The notes: a model not told the origin generated them from the letters alone. DNA of 64,000 nucleotides from Jacaranda mimosifolia (GCA_018894105.1 CM032123.1:8309001-8373000), one strand, 5' to 3'; numbered from the stretch's first letter, positions 37,519-51,021 are shown. Translations and numbers: made by a program.

Positions 37519-38897
37519 TATTATCGCATCCAATCAATTCAATAATAAAGAAACACACAGTGACATTTATTCGACTTTGTCTTTCAACTTTTAGCACCTA
37601 TCCCAAATTAAAGAGAATCGAGTGCTTCTATGATTCTTATTTCTAGAGGTACATGAATTCCAACCCTTGAATTATTTGATGCACATAATAAGCTTACATA
37701 TGTATTGCAACTAACTCCTATTTCTATATATATATATATATATATAAAACGTATACTTTCCTATATATTAGGATCCTTGACTTTGAGTAGTGTAGCTCGA
37801 GGTCAGTGATTATAGGTGGATTGGATAGCATGAGTAAAGCTATTTTCAAACAATATGGATGGAGCTATCTTGTCTTCTCCATGCAATACCATGCGCTTTG
37901 GTCAGCCCTTGACATGGTAGGTATACTATGGTTGATTTTTGTCGTCCTGGCCAGCCAATTATGCCTTCTTATATCAGCATCAGACGATTGCCTCAGTTTC
38001 CGGAGAAAAGACAAGAAATATCAGCATCTTTCATTCTTAACCGACAAATTAATTTAATTCCAGTATCTCTCTTTTACAGTGATTTAGCCTCTCCTTTGTT
38101 CCTGTATTTTCTGTCGCGGCTAGATAAGACCCATGCATTTGTATGGGCCAATTTTTGCTAAAAGATAAATTAAAGTACATTTGATAAAATGTGAGGAAAT
38201 TTATATTAATGCCAACTTGTCATTGAAAAGATATTCATAGAGGATTTAATTAATAAAATTCATTAAGAGGTGAATGAGAAAATTGATGTAAATTTTGATG
38301 GATTAATGAAAATGATAAAATATAAATGTAGCCATCCGCCACATGAAGTTAGAAGGTAACTTTTTTTTTTTTTTCAAGACACATGAGGTTCAAATAAGGG
38401 ATTGGACCCATGAAAGTACCAAAATGTGTTGAAAGGAGATAACTTACATACTTATGGGTTCGATCCAAAATCCACATGTACCCTGCCCGCCGTCCGCTGG
38501 CTTGGTCCACAGATTACTTCATTTTCTCTCATTCTATATATATTTAAGAATTATGCATTCCAGTCCATGTATAACTAAAGTAAATAGTACGTGAGAAATG
38601 GGAAAATATATTTTCAAGTTGCAATTTTTAATCCGACCCGCATATCCTTTGTTATTGGAAAATGCTTTAATTTTTTGACTTTTTTGAGTGCAAGAATCCC
38701 TGTACGTATCTAAATCGATGTGGGTTTGGGGTTGGCTTTGTGTTAAGTTGTTAGTTTGATTCCTTTGAGTGAGACGGAAAGTAGACTGGTGAAAAAGGGC
38801 TTGGATTTTAAGTTGGAAAGAAAAATGAATAACTTCACTTATTAAATTAATTGGCCATTCCACATTCCTTGAATTTTATTGCATCAATAAAAATAAT
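37519..38897. other. Intergenic, no gene recognised; TA microsatellite near 37728
   Basis: Overlapping frames at 37806-38161 and a 109-codon minus frame at 38534-38863 have no recognisable motif. A (TA)n run lies at 37726-37745 and a T run at 38361-38374. Confidence 0.5.
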
Positions 38898-40797
38898 TGG
38901 CAAAATTACAAAATTGGTCTCATACTTATAGCCTTCTGGTAATTTAGGATTTTATTTTTTTGGGTTGTAAGATTGGTACAACAACTCCTGAAATTTGACA
39001 ATTTGAGGACAAATTGAGCCCGAATTACAATTGGCAGCGACCCGAGTTGATGTGGCATATGATTTGGCGCCACGTGGCTCTCCCTCAGTCAGAACATTTT
39101 TATCTTTCCTACGTGGATATGGTGTGGCAAGTCCTCTTGCCACGTCAACACAACTATTACTTCATTTCAAAAAGAATGAAAAAGATATTAAAAAAACAAA
39201 AAACAAATTATATAAAAACCAAAATCAAATACATAAAAAGCAAAAAATAAAAAAAGCAAAAAAATAAAAAAAGAGAGATAAATCTTGAAAAATATTTATA
39301 TGCTTATATATACACACACATATATATACACATTCACACACGTATAAATCTATTATTTTATTAACGAATCAAAAATAAAATTAATTGATAAATTAATTTA
39401 GTTGAATTTATTATTTAACTAAAAAATAAAAATCTAAAATCTATGTCCTTAACTAAATACTAAAATTATAATATAAATTTATTTATTAATTTAATAATTT
39501 TTTAAGAAAAAAAACATAAACATTTAACACTCCTCCCCGGCACCCCCTCCCCTCCCCTCAAAACCACCCAACCCCAACACCCCACCCCTCAAAAAAAAAA
39601 ATAATTAATAATATGATTTATTACTTTAAATTTATTTAATACAAATTTATTACCTTAAATATTTCTAAAAATTTAATTTATCACTCTAAATTATTTTATC
39701 TTAATAATTTTGGATTGCATATTTAATAATTCTACAATGATAAACATATCTAAAATAATGTTATTAAAATTAGTTGAATATATTTATTAACTAAAAATAA
39801 ATTAAATTAATAAATAAAAATCTAAAAACCTATGCTCTTAATTATATAATTTAAATATACATAATATTACTATAAATATAATATAAATATAAATTTAAAT
39901 TTATTTATTAATTTAAATAATAATATGTTTTTTAAAAATATATATTTAATACCCCACCTATCTCCTCCCGCTGAACCACCCCTCCCCCCCACCCCCGGAC
40001 ACCCTCAAAATGGCCGCTGGTTGGCCAGCGACTGCATGCCCAGGCGGCGGCATGGCCAGCGGCCCCTAGGCGGTCGCATGGCTCACGGTTGCCTATGTTG
40101 GAAGTTGCGGCCAAATCTTCTGGCCACGGTACCTGGGCCTGGCGGCCGCGGTACGGCAGCCTAAGGGGTGGGGCAGCCGGCCGGGGGGTTGGGGGAGGGG
40201 GAAGAGGTATATGTATACATATATATATATATATTATGTATTTAAAATATACATATACACATATATATATACATGTATTTAAAGTGTATATATATTATGC
40301 ATTTAAAATATACATATATATTATGTATTTAAAATATAAGAGGTGGATGAATATTATGTTTTTATGTGTAATTTTATTTTATTTTATTTTTTTCAAATTT
40401 TATGCATTTTTATTTGTGTTAGTATTTGTTTATTGCTTTATATATATAAATTTAATTTTCCTTCTTTTGCCATTTTAAATTTTATTTTAATTTTATTGCT
40501 TTATATATAATTTTATTTTCCACTTTTTTTCATTTTTAATTTTATTTTTTTGTTGATATGACAAGTTATGTTGCCACATCATATGCTATGTAGGAAAGAG
40601 AGTATAAGTTTGATGACGAAGCATCACGTGGTGCCAAATCAACTGTCACGTTAGCTTAGGCTACTGCCAATTGTAATTCGGGCTCAATTTGTCATCAAAT
40701 TGTCAAATTTTAGGAGTTATTGTACACTTACAATGTTATATATTTGTAATTGAAATACAAAAAGAGATGCATAACATTGTAATTGAAATTTTGTAAA
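38898..40797. mobile_element. Non-autonomous long-TIR (MULE-like or foldback) element, 1.9 kb
   Basis: About 100 bp at 38983-39080 ('aactcctgaaatttgaca...ccacgtgg') recurs inverted at 40623-40718. The outer arms are weaker. Both TIRs contain a CACGTGG G-box. The inside is AT-rich with two C-rich/GC-rich patches (39525-39600 and 39950-40205) that look like a duplication about 420 bp apart. ORFs over the GC patch run on both strands and look spurious. Exact ends and target duplication are not resolved. Confidence 0.55.
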
Positions 40798-40938
40798 AGA
40801 AAATTCCTTTGAACTAAACCTGTCAATGGATAGGATACCACTCTACCTAAATCCAAAAAATCATATTCAAACTCAGACCCATACTTCATGCGATGGGTCA
40901 GGATGGGGTCTATACCCTAAAATACCCATATACCGTAT

Positions 40939-41636
40939 TGATATGGGATGGTCCAAATACCTTGGCCCAAACCAAGCCGGCCCAGAGACGCAGCACCAGG
41001 CCCAATGTTACATCTGAAGCCCATAGGCGCAATCAACCTCAATCGACCTAGATCGACGTCTCTTTGGACTATGCCCCCGTGACAGAACAGTATCTGGTCG
41101 ACCTTGTCGACCAGACAAGTCAACACAGTATTGTACCCTGCCACCGCATTAAATGCACTGATGGGCGGCATGCCTCCGCATTAATGGCGCATGCCACTCC
41201 CCTTCACCGCCTGACATAGCAGGCGCCTCAACAGTGTACTGTCATGTCCTTGAAACCTGGAAGGGCAGTTATTTGGAAAGATGCAGGGAGAGGTAATTAC
41301 TAATCACCCCCTGCACAAGGGTAAAGGCCCCTGAGGGCATTCGGGAGTATCTCAGACAATTCCCCAAAAAGGAAGAAGGCTATAAATACTCTCATTTTCA
41401 ACCTTTCGAAGGTACACACTCATACATACACACAAAGCCCTTACTCCGCTGCTCGATATCTCGTCGATCTATACTGACTTGAGTGTCGGAGGGCCTAAGT
41501 CGAGGGCTCCTCGGCTAGCCTAACGTATAATGTGATTGCAGGATTTACCCCACCTAAACAAGAAACCTGACCAGTCAGGTCGAGTCTCATTCAAATCAGT
41601 AGTTGGACCAATATCCAGCAAACCGAACTCGCATCA
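40939..41636 (+). mobile_element. Solo LTR (698 bp), TSD CGTAT
   Basis: Starts TGATATGGGATGGTCC and ends GAACTCGCATCA. It is flanked exactly by CGTAT (40934-40938 and 41637-41641). It is GC-richer than its surroundings. A TATAAATA promoter box at 41381-41388 is followed by the 'gacttgagtgtcggaggg' block typical of plant Ty3-type LTRs. No internal region is present. Confidence 0.85.
41381..41388 (+). promoter_or_regulatory. TATA box of the solo LTR
   Basis: TATAAATA in the context 'aaggctataaatactctc', about 250 bp before the LTR end. Confidence 0.65.
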
Positions 41637-42133
41637 CGTATACTCTAAAATTACCCATTACTCTATACTCAAATTTAACATATCTATCTAAAAAATAATC
41701 TATATGAAATTAAATGTATACTAATGATAAATTTTTATATATAAAACTAAAATTAGTTATTAATTTTTGCATAAAGATTAAGTTAAAAAAATATTTCTAA
41801 GAGCACTTAAATAATTAGTATAACCAAATAAATCTCTTATTTAAGAATTAAGAAATACACCAATAAATTTAAGAACTTTTGATATATTTTTCCTATATTA
41901 AAAAGTTATTTGAAACCCTATAAAAAAAAGTATTACCTAAATTTGCGTGCTTATTGTTAAGTTTGTTTGTATTATAAAGCTATATACTATTTCATATTAT
42001 CCAATCCATGCCCATACTCTAAATTATCCAAATATATAACAATATTCAATATTATATCCTACTCTAAAATACTTAAAAATAATAAGACTCTAACTCTACC
42101 CTAACTTATCTATCCAAAACCCATTGAGTCTAA

Positions 42134-42628
42134 CTGTTGTATTTAAGATTTTAATGTATAGATTAATTTTTTAAATATATATTAGAAAAATAATTTAAAA
42201 TATGATACCAAAAAGTATTTTAAATTTAATTTAATGTATCCATTTATTTTAATTATTAAATTTAATTTAATAAACTTTTACAAAAAATATTTTTAAGAAT
42301 TAATAAATATTGACCGACAATAATTGTTATGCTACTTCCAGATCCACCTTCTGTTCTCTGGAGTGTTCAGTTAAAGCTTAGGTAGGAGATTGCATTTGGT
42401 GGTGGTCTTATTTTATATAGCTTTATATATAATTCTGGAGATAAACTACATGCAGTAGAAATAATCTGTCAATGCAACAGAAATAGACTAATATTCTACC
42501 CATTGACAAACCTACTTTAAATATCATGAAATCAATTAGTTATTTTGGTAAAATTGAAAAATTGGTTCCATACCTATAGTCTTCTGGCAATTGAGAACTT
42601 TATTTTTTCGGGTTGCAAGATCAGTACA
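42134..42628. other. Repeat-like flank, no gene
   Basis: The last part (about 42545-42628) is a copy of the outer arm of the long-TIR element ('attggttccatacctatagtcttctggcaatt', compare 38915-38945). It is interrupted by the hAT element that follows. Confidence 0.5.
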
Positions 42629-43336
42629 AGGGCTATCAATGGATCGGATTTTAATCCGAATTCGATATGAATCCAATCCGAATTTTAGAATTTTTATCCG
42701 ATAAAAATATCCGATGGATTAGATCCGATTATAAATATTCAAAATCTGAAATAAATGGATCGGATATTGAATTAAGCAATCCGATCTGTTAACGATCTGA
42801 ATTCGAACTTTAATATTTTTTATTAAATTAATATTTTTATTTATAATATTAATAAAGATATTAAAATAAAATCTATAATTTATATTGACCTAATATCTAT
42901 ATTACCGCCTATATTGTATTATTAATATTGAGTTTTTAACCTAAAAAATAAGAGGGATATTAATAAAATGTCAAATATAATAATATATAATAATTCATCT
43001 ATGCATTAATATAATGTGAAATAGGAATTTAGTATTTAAATATTTAACATTTGGACTAATATATAATAAAAAGTTGTTAATAATTCAAATATGACATATA
43101 TTTACTTTGTAAATACAATATTTTTATAAAATTCAAAAAGGAAAAAAAGAAAAAAGAAAAAAATAAATCGGGTTGGATTTTTTAATCGGATTTCGAATAT
43201 CCATTGAATTCGGATATGGTATTGACTAACAAAGATTCTATAAGATTTCGGATCGAATTCGGATATAAATTTTGATAATTAGATTTGGATTCGGATATGG
43301 CAGATCCGATCCAAATCCGACCCTTTGACAGCCCTA
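42629..43336. mobile_element. hAT-like MITE (about 708 bp)
   Basis: The left end AGGGCTATCAATGGATCGGA and the right end read inverted (AGGGCTGTCAAAGGGTCGGA) are clear TIRs. Many subterminal 'atccgaat/attcggat' motifs occur in both orientations. An 8-bp duplication is not evident. No transposase. Confidence 0.65.
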
Positions 43337-45855
43337 ATTGTAACTGAAATTGTAAAATTAATTCAAATTACAAAACCTAAAAACCCACAAATCATGGCCA
43401 AATTTTTGTGCAAATTTAATTTGAATAAATATCGTTGATTAATCAATTTAATGTAAGGTACTAGTTATTAACCCATGCATTGCACCGGAAAAAAATTAAT
43501 CATACAAATATTACAAATATTAAATAAAAACACTAACATAAAAAAACTAATAGAAGTTTTATTGCAAACAATATAACAGCCGAAACAATATTTCATTTGA
43601 ATGAGATTTATAATCATCAAATAAAATGTTCTTGGAGTTACCGTTCCCTACAAAGCTTCATATTTCACCTACACAAAAAATATATATTAAAAGAAGACAA
43701 CATTTAGAATAATGAAATAAAATCTTTAATATCTATAATTAAATATATATTATGTAAATACTAAAACAAAAAACTTACCTTGTATGTCTTTTATCCATAT
43801 AACAACTCTCAAAGCTCATGTGTTATTGCATTTCTATAAAAAAATAAAAAAGAAATTAATTGCTAAGTGTAAATTATTTTATAAAGTTAATGAATTACTT
43901 ATAAAAATATAGGAACCTCAATATCTCTTTCATACTCATAAATCTTTTTTCAAACAATATATTTGTAGAACTACAATAAATATATAGAATCTTAAACATA
44001 TAGATAATTTAAGTATATATTGATTACTTCTCTAATAGAAATATGTTAAGTGAAGTAAATTGAATATACCTTGCCTATTTTTACTTTACGACATTTATCA
44101 GCCTTTTTCCTAAAAAATTACAATTGAATATTTGATCATAATAACTATACAATATAAAATAAATATTCAATTATCTAACAACAATTATCATACATGTAAC
44201 ACCCCTAAAATTTAGTATTTCAGAAAATTGGAAGTTTGGGGGTTAGAATTTCAATTTTTAAGGATTCAATTAACACATTTTTCTTGACTTAAGGGGTTTG
44301 CATAGAAGAACCATAGTCAACGAGGGCTTGGGAGCAATTCTCAGAATTTCTAGGAATCAATTGATGAGTGCTCATAATTTTAGGGACTAAATTGAAAAAT
44401 AGAAAAATTGGATTTAAAACCAAATAGGCAGCTTTTCCTTCTCCATTTTCCTTTCTTTCTTCTTTCTTCCTTCTCCTTTTTCTTTCATTTCTTCACCGCG
44501 ACAGAAACTTCCCGTCAACCCTCTCACCGGCGTTGACGGGCATTCTCCACCAGTGGCGAGAAGGCGGAAGGAAACCCACCTCGCGGGTTTCATGGTAGCT
44601 GGCGGTAGGGAGGTTTAACCGGAGTTCTAGGTGGACGGTTGGAGAGCTCTCAGCACGAAGATCACGTTGGTGGCCTTGCATGGGAGTTTTGCACAGCAGT
44701 GGTGACGGCTGAGAGTGATCGGAGCGCGGCGGAGGAAGCCATTTTCGAAGGCTATGAAGCTCGGTTTTGGTAGCTACAGGCCGTGAAATTGAGAACCGAG
44801 GGCGGCGTTGGATAGCTCTCGTCGAAAGGTGAAGAACGGTAGTTGTTTCACAACTTTTCGGCGGCGGCGGTAGGTGGCCGGCAGCGGTGGGAGGACAATC
44901 TCTTCCTCTCGACGTGACAAATGCAGTGGCATGGTTGGTTCGTGAATTCGAGGTCCCGTTGCGTAGTTGTGGTAAAGAATTGAAGAAAGTTGTTGTGTAT
45001 ATATATGTACATGCATATGTATATTTTTCTTATTGAATTTGTACCCATGCCAAGAATAGAATTTGTACCCATGCCATATGCTATATATATGTGTTGGTCT
45101 CCCATGCTATGGAATATGGATTAAGTGGACCCGGACTTATGCATAATGCCAAAACTTGGATTTAAATAGTATTAAGGATTATATTATAAGATTAAATGGC
45201 ATTGATTAGGAATTGACTATGTAAGGATTAACCACATTGTGTGATTTAGGATTATGACCTTGAAATAAGAATGAGATACCGTATTAATCGATAAATTAGT
45301 GATTCTGGATTATTAATGGTATAATTGTGATTAATAGAATTAAGTATGGATTTTGATTATAAATATTACTTTTTGGATAGGTAACGACGAAGTGGGTTCC
45401 CCGGACCAATAGGTTGTTGACCGTGATAGCACTTCTGAGATTACGGCGGTGAGGGTCTGCCAATCTAGAACCTTTCTTAATTATCTATTATTGTGATAAG
45501 CCCATGTGTGGGTTTTCTGTTTCTGTACGGTACTCCGATATGTTATTGGAATCTGAAATGTGTTTGTTATTTGTTATCTGATTTGAACACCCCGGTGAGG
45601 GTTATCTTTGATATCGATTTGTTTCTGTCTGTTCCAGCACCCAGAACTCCTATTCGGTATCTGTACCGTTTTGTTATCTATTACGTTTGTTCTATTATCT
45701 GTGGCCTTGTCGGCATTTCTGTACTGTTCTGAACTGTCTGTACGTGTATACCCCTGTGAGGGTTATCCTTCGATTGACATATGTTATCCGTTCATACTGT
45801 TATCTGTTGATCTGATATCCGACTGTTTGTTATCTGTTTTCGATCTGATACGTTA

Positions 45856-45990
45856 TTCCCAGCTGTTAAGCTCGGGATGAGCCGATATATTGTTCCCAGC
45901 TGTTAAGCTCGGGACGAGCCGATATGTTGTTCCCAGCTGTAAAGCGGGACGAACTGATATGTTGTTCCCAGCTGTAAAGCGGGACGAGCT
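45856..45990 (+). repeat. Four tandem units of about 35 bp in the L1 LTR
   Basis: Units start TTCCCAGCTGTWAAGC, followed by GGGACGARCYGATATGTTG. Two similar units occur at 7541-7600 in the 5538-8295 copy, so copy number varies among LTRs. Confidence 0.8.
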
Positions 45991-46077
45991 GTTAAGGGAC
46001 TGATATGATTGTTATGATATATCTGTTAGATTGATTTGATTGATCTGATCTGTTTATTAATTGATTTTGATTGTTTC

Positions 46078-46140
46078 CAGACTGATTGACTGACTGCATG
46101 CCTGACTGACTGACTGAATGCGACTGACTGACTGCCTGCC
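46078..46140 (+). repeat. CTGA tetranucleotide tract
   Basis: Interrupted GACTGACTGACTG repeats inside the L1 LTR. Confidence 0.75.
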
Positions 46141-46748
46141 TGATCAACTGTTTGACCGTATTCTGATCTGTTCTGCCTGACTGTTGATTTGCAGTCTGTT
46201 GAGTTGATTCTTCCTCAACAGATTCCTTCTGTTATGCTTATAGTTATCTCTCACTAAGTCCTTTGGACTTACCCCCCCCCCATTTATTTCGATTCTCTCA
46301 GATAGGGACTAAGTGAGGAATTTGGACTCCAGGCTGGACAGGAGTATGTTTTGTAATAGATCAGATGTCGAATGTATATATGGAAATCGTCTGATTGCTA
46401 AGTATGGATTTGAGGCATATGATACGTTATGATGATATGGATGATTTAAGGATTGTAAATATTTTGTTATGTAAGAACGTGAATCTTGGCCTTTACTTTA
46501 TAGTTTATTGAGCTTGTTAAGTTTGAAATTCCGCTGCTTCTGATAAGTTGAATTGGAGATCTTGTGGCATGTATTTAGTTGTGTGTTGTATATTACAGGT
46601 TTGTTTTAGTTTGAATCCGCTGCTATTTCTGATGAGCATAAAATGTTTGATTATGGGCCTATTGAATTGTATTTTAGGTTCAGAATTATTGAATGGAACG
46701 TTTTGATATCTCAGCTTTGGGTTACCCGGAGTGGGGTGTCACAATACA

Positions 46749-49700
46749 TACCTCACGCGATGAATTGATTTTAATAACTTCTTCATAATCTCAATATTCA
46801 CCAGTTAAAAAGTTATTTATATGCTTCCTGAAAGAAGAACACATCATACCATAAGAATTACAACCTGTGCATATATAACAATGAAATTGTCCATGCTACC
46901 TTTCATCCTATTTGTTTATCCACTCCTTTAACATTAATTTTTTTCAAAGTCATTGAATCCATGCAGATTGAAATGGGCCATCCTTCAACCATCACACACA
47001 AATGCCGATTGCGCTAGTAGCTAATGATATATTTAATTAAATATTAGTACGAGGCAAAATAAAATTAGAATCAAACTTTTCAAAAGTAAAACTTCCAAAA
47101 AGAAAGGATATAATTTTAGTCTAAGTTCTAGATAGAAGGAACTAAACATAATAAATGAGTCTCATATAAAAAATTTGGTGACAGGGATTGTTAACTACTA
47201 TAGTTAGTCACTTGTATATTTATTTTCATAATAAAAGTAATATCATGAAATAACTCAACCAATTTAAAATAGCAAGATGGTGGGAAAAAGGGTAAAACTT
47301 GAGAAAAGGAAAGAAAAAAAAAATCAAAGTTGGATAGAAACTAAAATTTAGCATTATACTATTGCTCCATTAACAAATTCTATGTAGAAGAAAATTTTCA
47401 GAAATATTAATAATCAAGAGATGAATATGTTAAATGGCTTAAATTTCTTTGAAATTTCATATAAATCCAATAATTATGTGGGGTACTTTCTTTCATAGAT
47501 TAAGAAATAGCCTAGGATATTGAGTAGTCCAAAATTAAGGTCAATGTCATGGGTAATTTCCATAGCTATAACCAAAAATATATATACACACACACATATA
47601 TATAGATTAAAAAAGTAAGATTCAATATAAATAGCAACATCCAATTATGAATCATCATAATTTTATTTGATTCTATAAAGTCCTTATCTAACTTCAATAT
47701 AGTTTATATATTCTAAGAAAAATATTACACATGATTGCACATCTAAATTGTTTGTACAAAGTCCTTATCCAAATTTGAAATCAAGTTCTCCTCCATATTA
47801 GAATTTTGATCGTGAACTAATTCACTGTTGTCATCTTCTCTGTAATGACGTAATGGATTGGAAAAAGATTAGTGAAGACAACTTTTAACAAAATAATTTA
47901 TTTATTCTAAACTATTAAATTTTGATTTATTGCCCATTTCGTTACTATTAATTTTGAGTTGATGCCCTCCCCAACAACCCCCCCCCCCCCCCCACACACC
48001 CCAACAAAAAAAAAGCACGTTTTATTGGCATACTCAAAATTGAAGAGATTATTTCTTAAAATTCTTTCAAAGGAAAATAACTTAATTTATAAGAAATATG
48101 ATAAAGTGTCTTTAGCAAAAAAGACAGAAGCCCATTATTTAGTTGATGCATACTCAGCTACTTTGCACAATTTTTTAGTAACTTATAGTTTAACAAAAAA
48201 CCCACTTAAAAAAAGAATTTGCTAATGGAAGTTACATATCCAACTATGAGAAATAAATTTAAGACATCGTAGTCATATTATTTCAAATAATAGATCTTCT
48301 AAAATATCTAATGATTTTAACCTAAATTTTTTATTTTTAATTTTTTTAATATTATTAACAAAAATTAACTGTCTTTAAATAACTTATACCAACTACTACT
48401 AAAAATAAACTATTAAAATATATGTTTTAGTAAAATAGAATATTGTTCCAATTATTCCTCAAAACTCCGACTTAAATTGTTACCATGTAAGTTGATAATA
48501 GTTTCATAATTTTAATTTTGATAATATTTAATCTAATCATAAAAAGATAAGCTATAGGTTTCCACCAAAACGTCGAACCAGCAAAATAAAAAAAACACAC
48601 GAACCATGGATTAAAGTAAATTCACAACACAAAAAGTGGAAAAATGAAAATTTGAAATTATAAGTTTTTTTAAAAAAAAAAGAGTATTTGATAAGAAATT
48701 TTAAGTAAAACAATGAAAAATTATAATTATTATTTTATTCACATTAGTTTTTATTATTAATAATACTGCATATATATATATATTTATATATATGTACCTC
48801 TTTTTATTAATACTAACAATCAATACACAATTTATATTTATAAAATGCGAAAAAAGAATAAAATTAACTGAACTTATATATTGAAGGAAAAAAAAGATGA
48901 GCCCTTTTTTTGTTTAGTCACATTGTTTCAAATAATAGTTCTTCTAAGATATCTAATGATTTTAACCTAAATTTTTTATTTTTTTTATTTTTTTAATATT
49001 ATTAATAAAAATAAATTCTATCTTTAAATCACTTGTTCTAACTATTACTAAAAATAAACTATTAAAAGATATTTTTTAGTAAAATAGAATATTGTTCCAA
49101 TTATCTCTCAAAACTCCAACTTAAGTTGTTACCATGTAAGTTGATAATAGTTTCATAATGTTAATTTTTATAATATCTAATCTAATCATAAAAAGATAAT
49201 TTGTAGGTTTTCGCCAAAACATCAAACCAACAAAATAATAAAAATACACAACCATGGCTTAAAATATATTCATAACGCAAAGAGCTAAAAAAATCAACCA
49301 ATGAGAAAAATTTATGTAGTCAGTAGAAATAAAATAACTTACCACACAATCAAGACTCCAAATTTCCTTTATAAATTAACATGTGTCATAAATATAAAAA
49401 TTTATAAAATTAGAAAACTACATGTAAATTAAAAAATACATGCATTATTTAAAAAAATAAGAGTCTAACTCACCAAACTTATGATCCTATAAAGGTGAAG
49501 AAAAAAGAAAGACAATAATTTGTATCGTTAAATATATTTGAATTGCATATTTTGGTTATTTTTAATATAAATTACTTGTAGGACAATTTCCCACATTTTT
49601 ACTTTAGTAATCAAAAATAAATAAATTCTTTTTAAAATAATAGAATCAAACAAAATGAATATCAGAAAAAATAACTTTTATGGGTCCTCTAAATAATTAT

Positions 49701-50586
49701 TTCATAATTATTATTAAGTTGCACAAAAATTTACTTTCCAAATTTAATAATTACGTAAATTAATGAAATATTTTTAGAACATCGAACTAAGAAACTAACA
49801 AAAAAATAAAGAAATCATGGGTTAAAGGAAAATCATAATATGAAAAAAGTAAAAAAAATCGAACAAAAGCAAAAAAATAAATATAAAATTTTAATTTACC
49901 ACAAAATCGAGACTTCAAATTCCTTTCATAAATTAACCTGGCCCATAAACATAAAAATTTATTAATATTAGTAAATCATATAAAAAATTACAAAAAAAAA
50001 TATTTTTGTACCTTTAAATATTAGTGTATTGCATGTTTGGCTATTTTTAGTATGTATTACTTGTAGGGAATATGAGCTTAGATTAAGGAAGTAAACTTAA
50101 TTAAAATATCGATTTATGGTATAAAATATAATTTACACAATATTAAATTAAGGTAAAAAAATTTTAAACTAAATATAGAGAGGCAATAACAGGCCTTTTC
50201 TTGTGAACTACTAAATATAGAGAGGTAATAATAGTTGATTGAAAAATATAATTTTTTTAACTAATTTATGGTATATCGATTTTTCTTAGATATTAAAGGC
50301 AATAGCAGTAGATTAAAGGCATGATTTTAAAATTTAAAGCACAGATTATAGGCAAGATTTTAAAGGCATGGACTAAAGGCAAGATTTTAAAATTTCTTAA
50401 CATATATAATTTTGAAATTATAATTGGAGGAATAAAAGTGTAAATACTAAACATATAAAAAGGTATATTAATAAATTTTGAAAAGATCAATTGAAAACAA
50501 ATTTTATTAAATAAAAATTGTTATTTGGTATAAATATACCAGTATACATTATATACTCAAATTGAATATTAATAGATTAACTTAAC

Positions 50587-50651
<65 letters not shown>

Positions 50652-51021
50652 GAGTGTGTGTGTGTGTGTGAGAGAGAGAGAGATAACTATAAAATTAAAT
50701 TGCATGCAGGAATCAGTACATTGCATAAAAACATTAGAATTAATTATTAAACAATATAATGAAAAAGTTACAAAAATTATATATAAATATTAGGAGTTAC
50801 AAAAATTAATATAGAAAGTTATGTATACTATATATGGAAATATGTTGACATGAAGAGAAGAGAAATACGGAAATATGTGAATACATGTAATAAGGACTTA
50901 CATATATTATATATGGAAATATTTGACGTGGCAAAAATGAACAAAACTAAATTATCCACACCATTGTCACATAACAAAGAAACCTTAAAATAGGCTTGAA
51001 CATCATTTTACTTTATATATA
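46749..51021. repeat. Iterated AT-rich modules of Helitron-like element A
   Basis: Blocks recur along the segment, such as 'accaca(a)aatc(g/a)agactyc' (49347, 49898), 'acatcgaactaa.aaa' with 'gggttaaaggaaaatcataa' (49775), and 'gttatttttagtataaattacttgtagg' (49555). They recur again in element B. A C-rich run is at 47978-48000 and a (TTA)n(TG)n(AG)n compound microsatellite at 50588-50684. No gene. Confidence 0.55.
50588..50684. repeat. Compound microsatellite (TTA)n(TG)n(AG)n
   Basis: About 20 TTA units are followed by TG and then AG runs, then 'ataactataaaattaaatt'. The same order (TA or TTA, then AG, then the same tail) appears at 56710-56775 and 57298-57385. Confidence 0.85.

Larger units (their letters stand above)
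40816..42133. mobile_element. hAT-like element interrupted by a solo LTR
   Basis: The left end 'cctgtcaatggatagga' and, on the minus strand, the right end 'gactcaatgggttttggata' are roughly inverted. Subterminal CTCTACCYTAA-like motifs recur. This matches the 'TGTCAATGG' hAT end style also seen at 42629 and 59945. No clear 8-bp duplication. Confidence 0.35.
44195..46743 (+). mobile_element. Solo LTR, family L1 (2549 bp), TSD ATACA
   Basis: TGTAACACCCC... to ...GAGTGGGGTGTCACA, flanked exactly by ATACA (44190-44194 and 46744-46748). The GC-rich patch 44490-44930 has only overlapping spurious frames. Internal repeats (45856-45990) and a CTGA tetranucleotide tract (46078-46140) are listed below. 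No retrotransposon internal domain adjoins it. Confidence 0.9.
43461..51021 (-). mobile_element. Helitron-like element A, non-autonomous
   Basis: Read on the minus strand, the 3' end is a GGTGCAATGCATGGG hairpin region, then TTAATAACTAG, followed by T, the classic Helitron CTAG|T terminus. The opposite end is AT-rich 'tatatataaagtaaaatgatg', like the 5' end of element B but without a clear TC. No Rep/helicase domain was found. It contains a solo LTR (44195-46743), AT-rich iterated modules and compound microsatellites. Confidence 0.5.

Noticed and set aside
38360..38450. Possible SINE: T run, GGGTCCAATCC-like B box on the minus strand, loosely repeated flanks
   Set aside because: No A box at the right distance and only an imperfect flanking repeat.
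38470..38485. GGGTTCGATCC-like Pol III B box
   Set aside because: No matching A box or tRNA fold around it.
39925..40478. Plus-strand ORFs of 79 and 129 codons over the GC-rich core
   Set aside because: Composition-driven (Gly/Arg then Tyr/Ile runs), open on both strands and running into a TA microsatellite.
47959..48225. 88-codon ORF starting with a Pro-rich run
   Set aside because: The start is a C homopolymer tract and the rest is AT-rich; no motif, and it lies inside a Helitron-like element.
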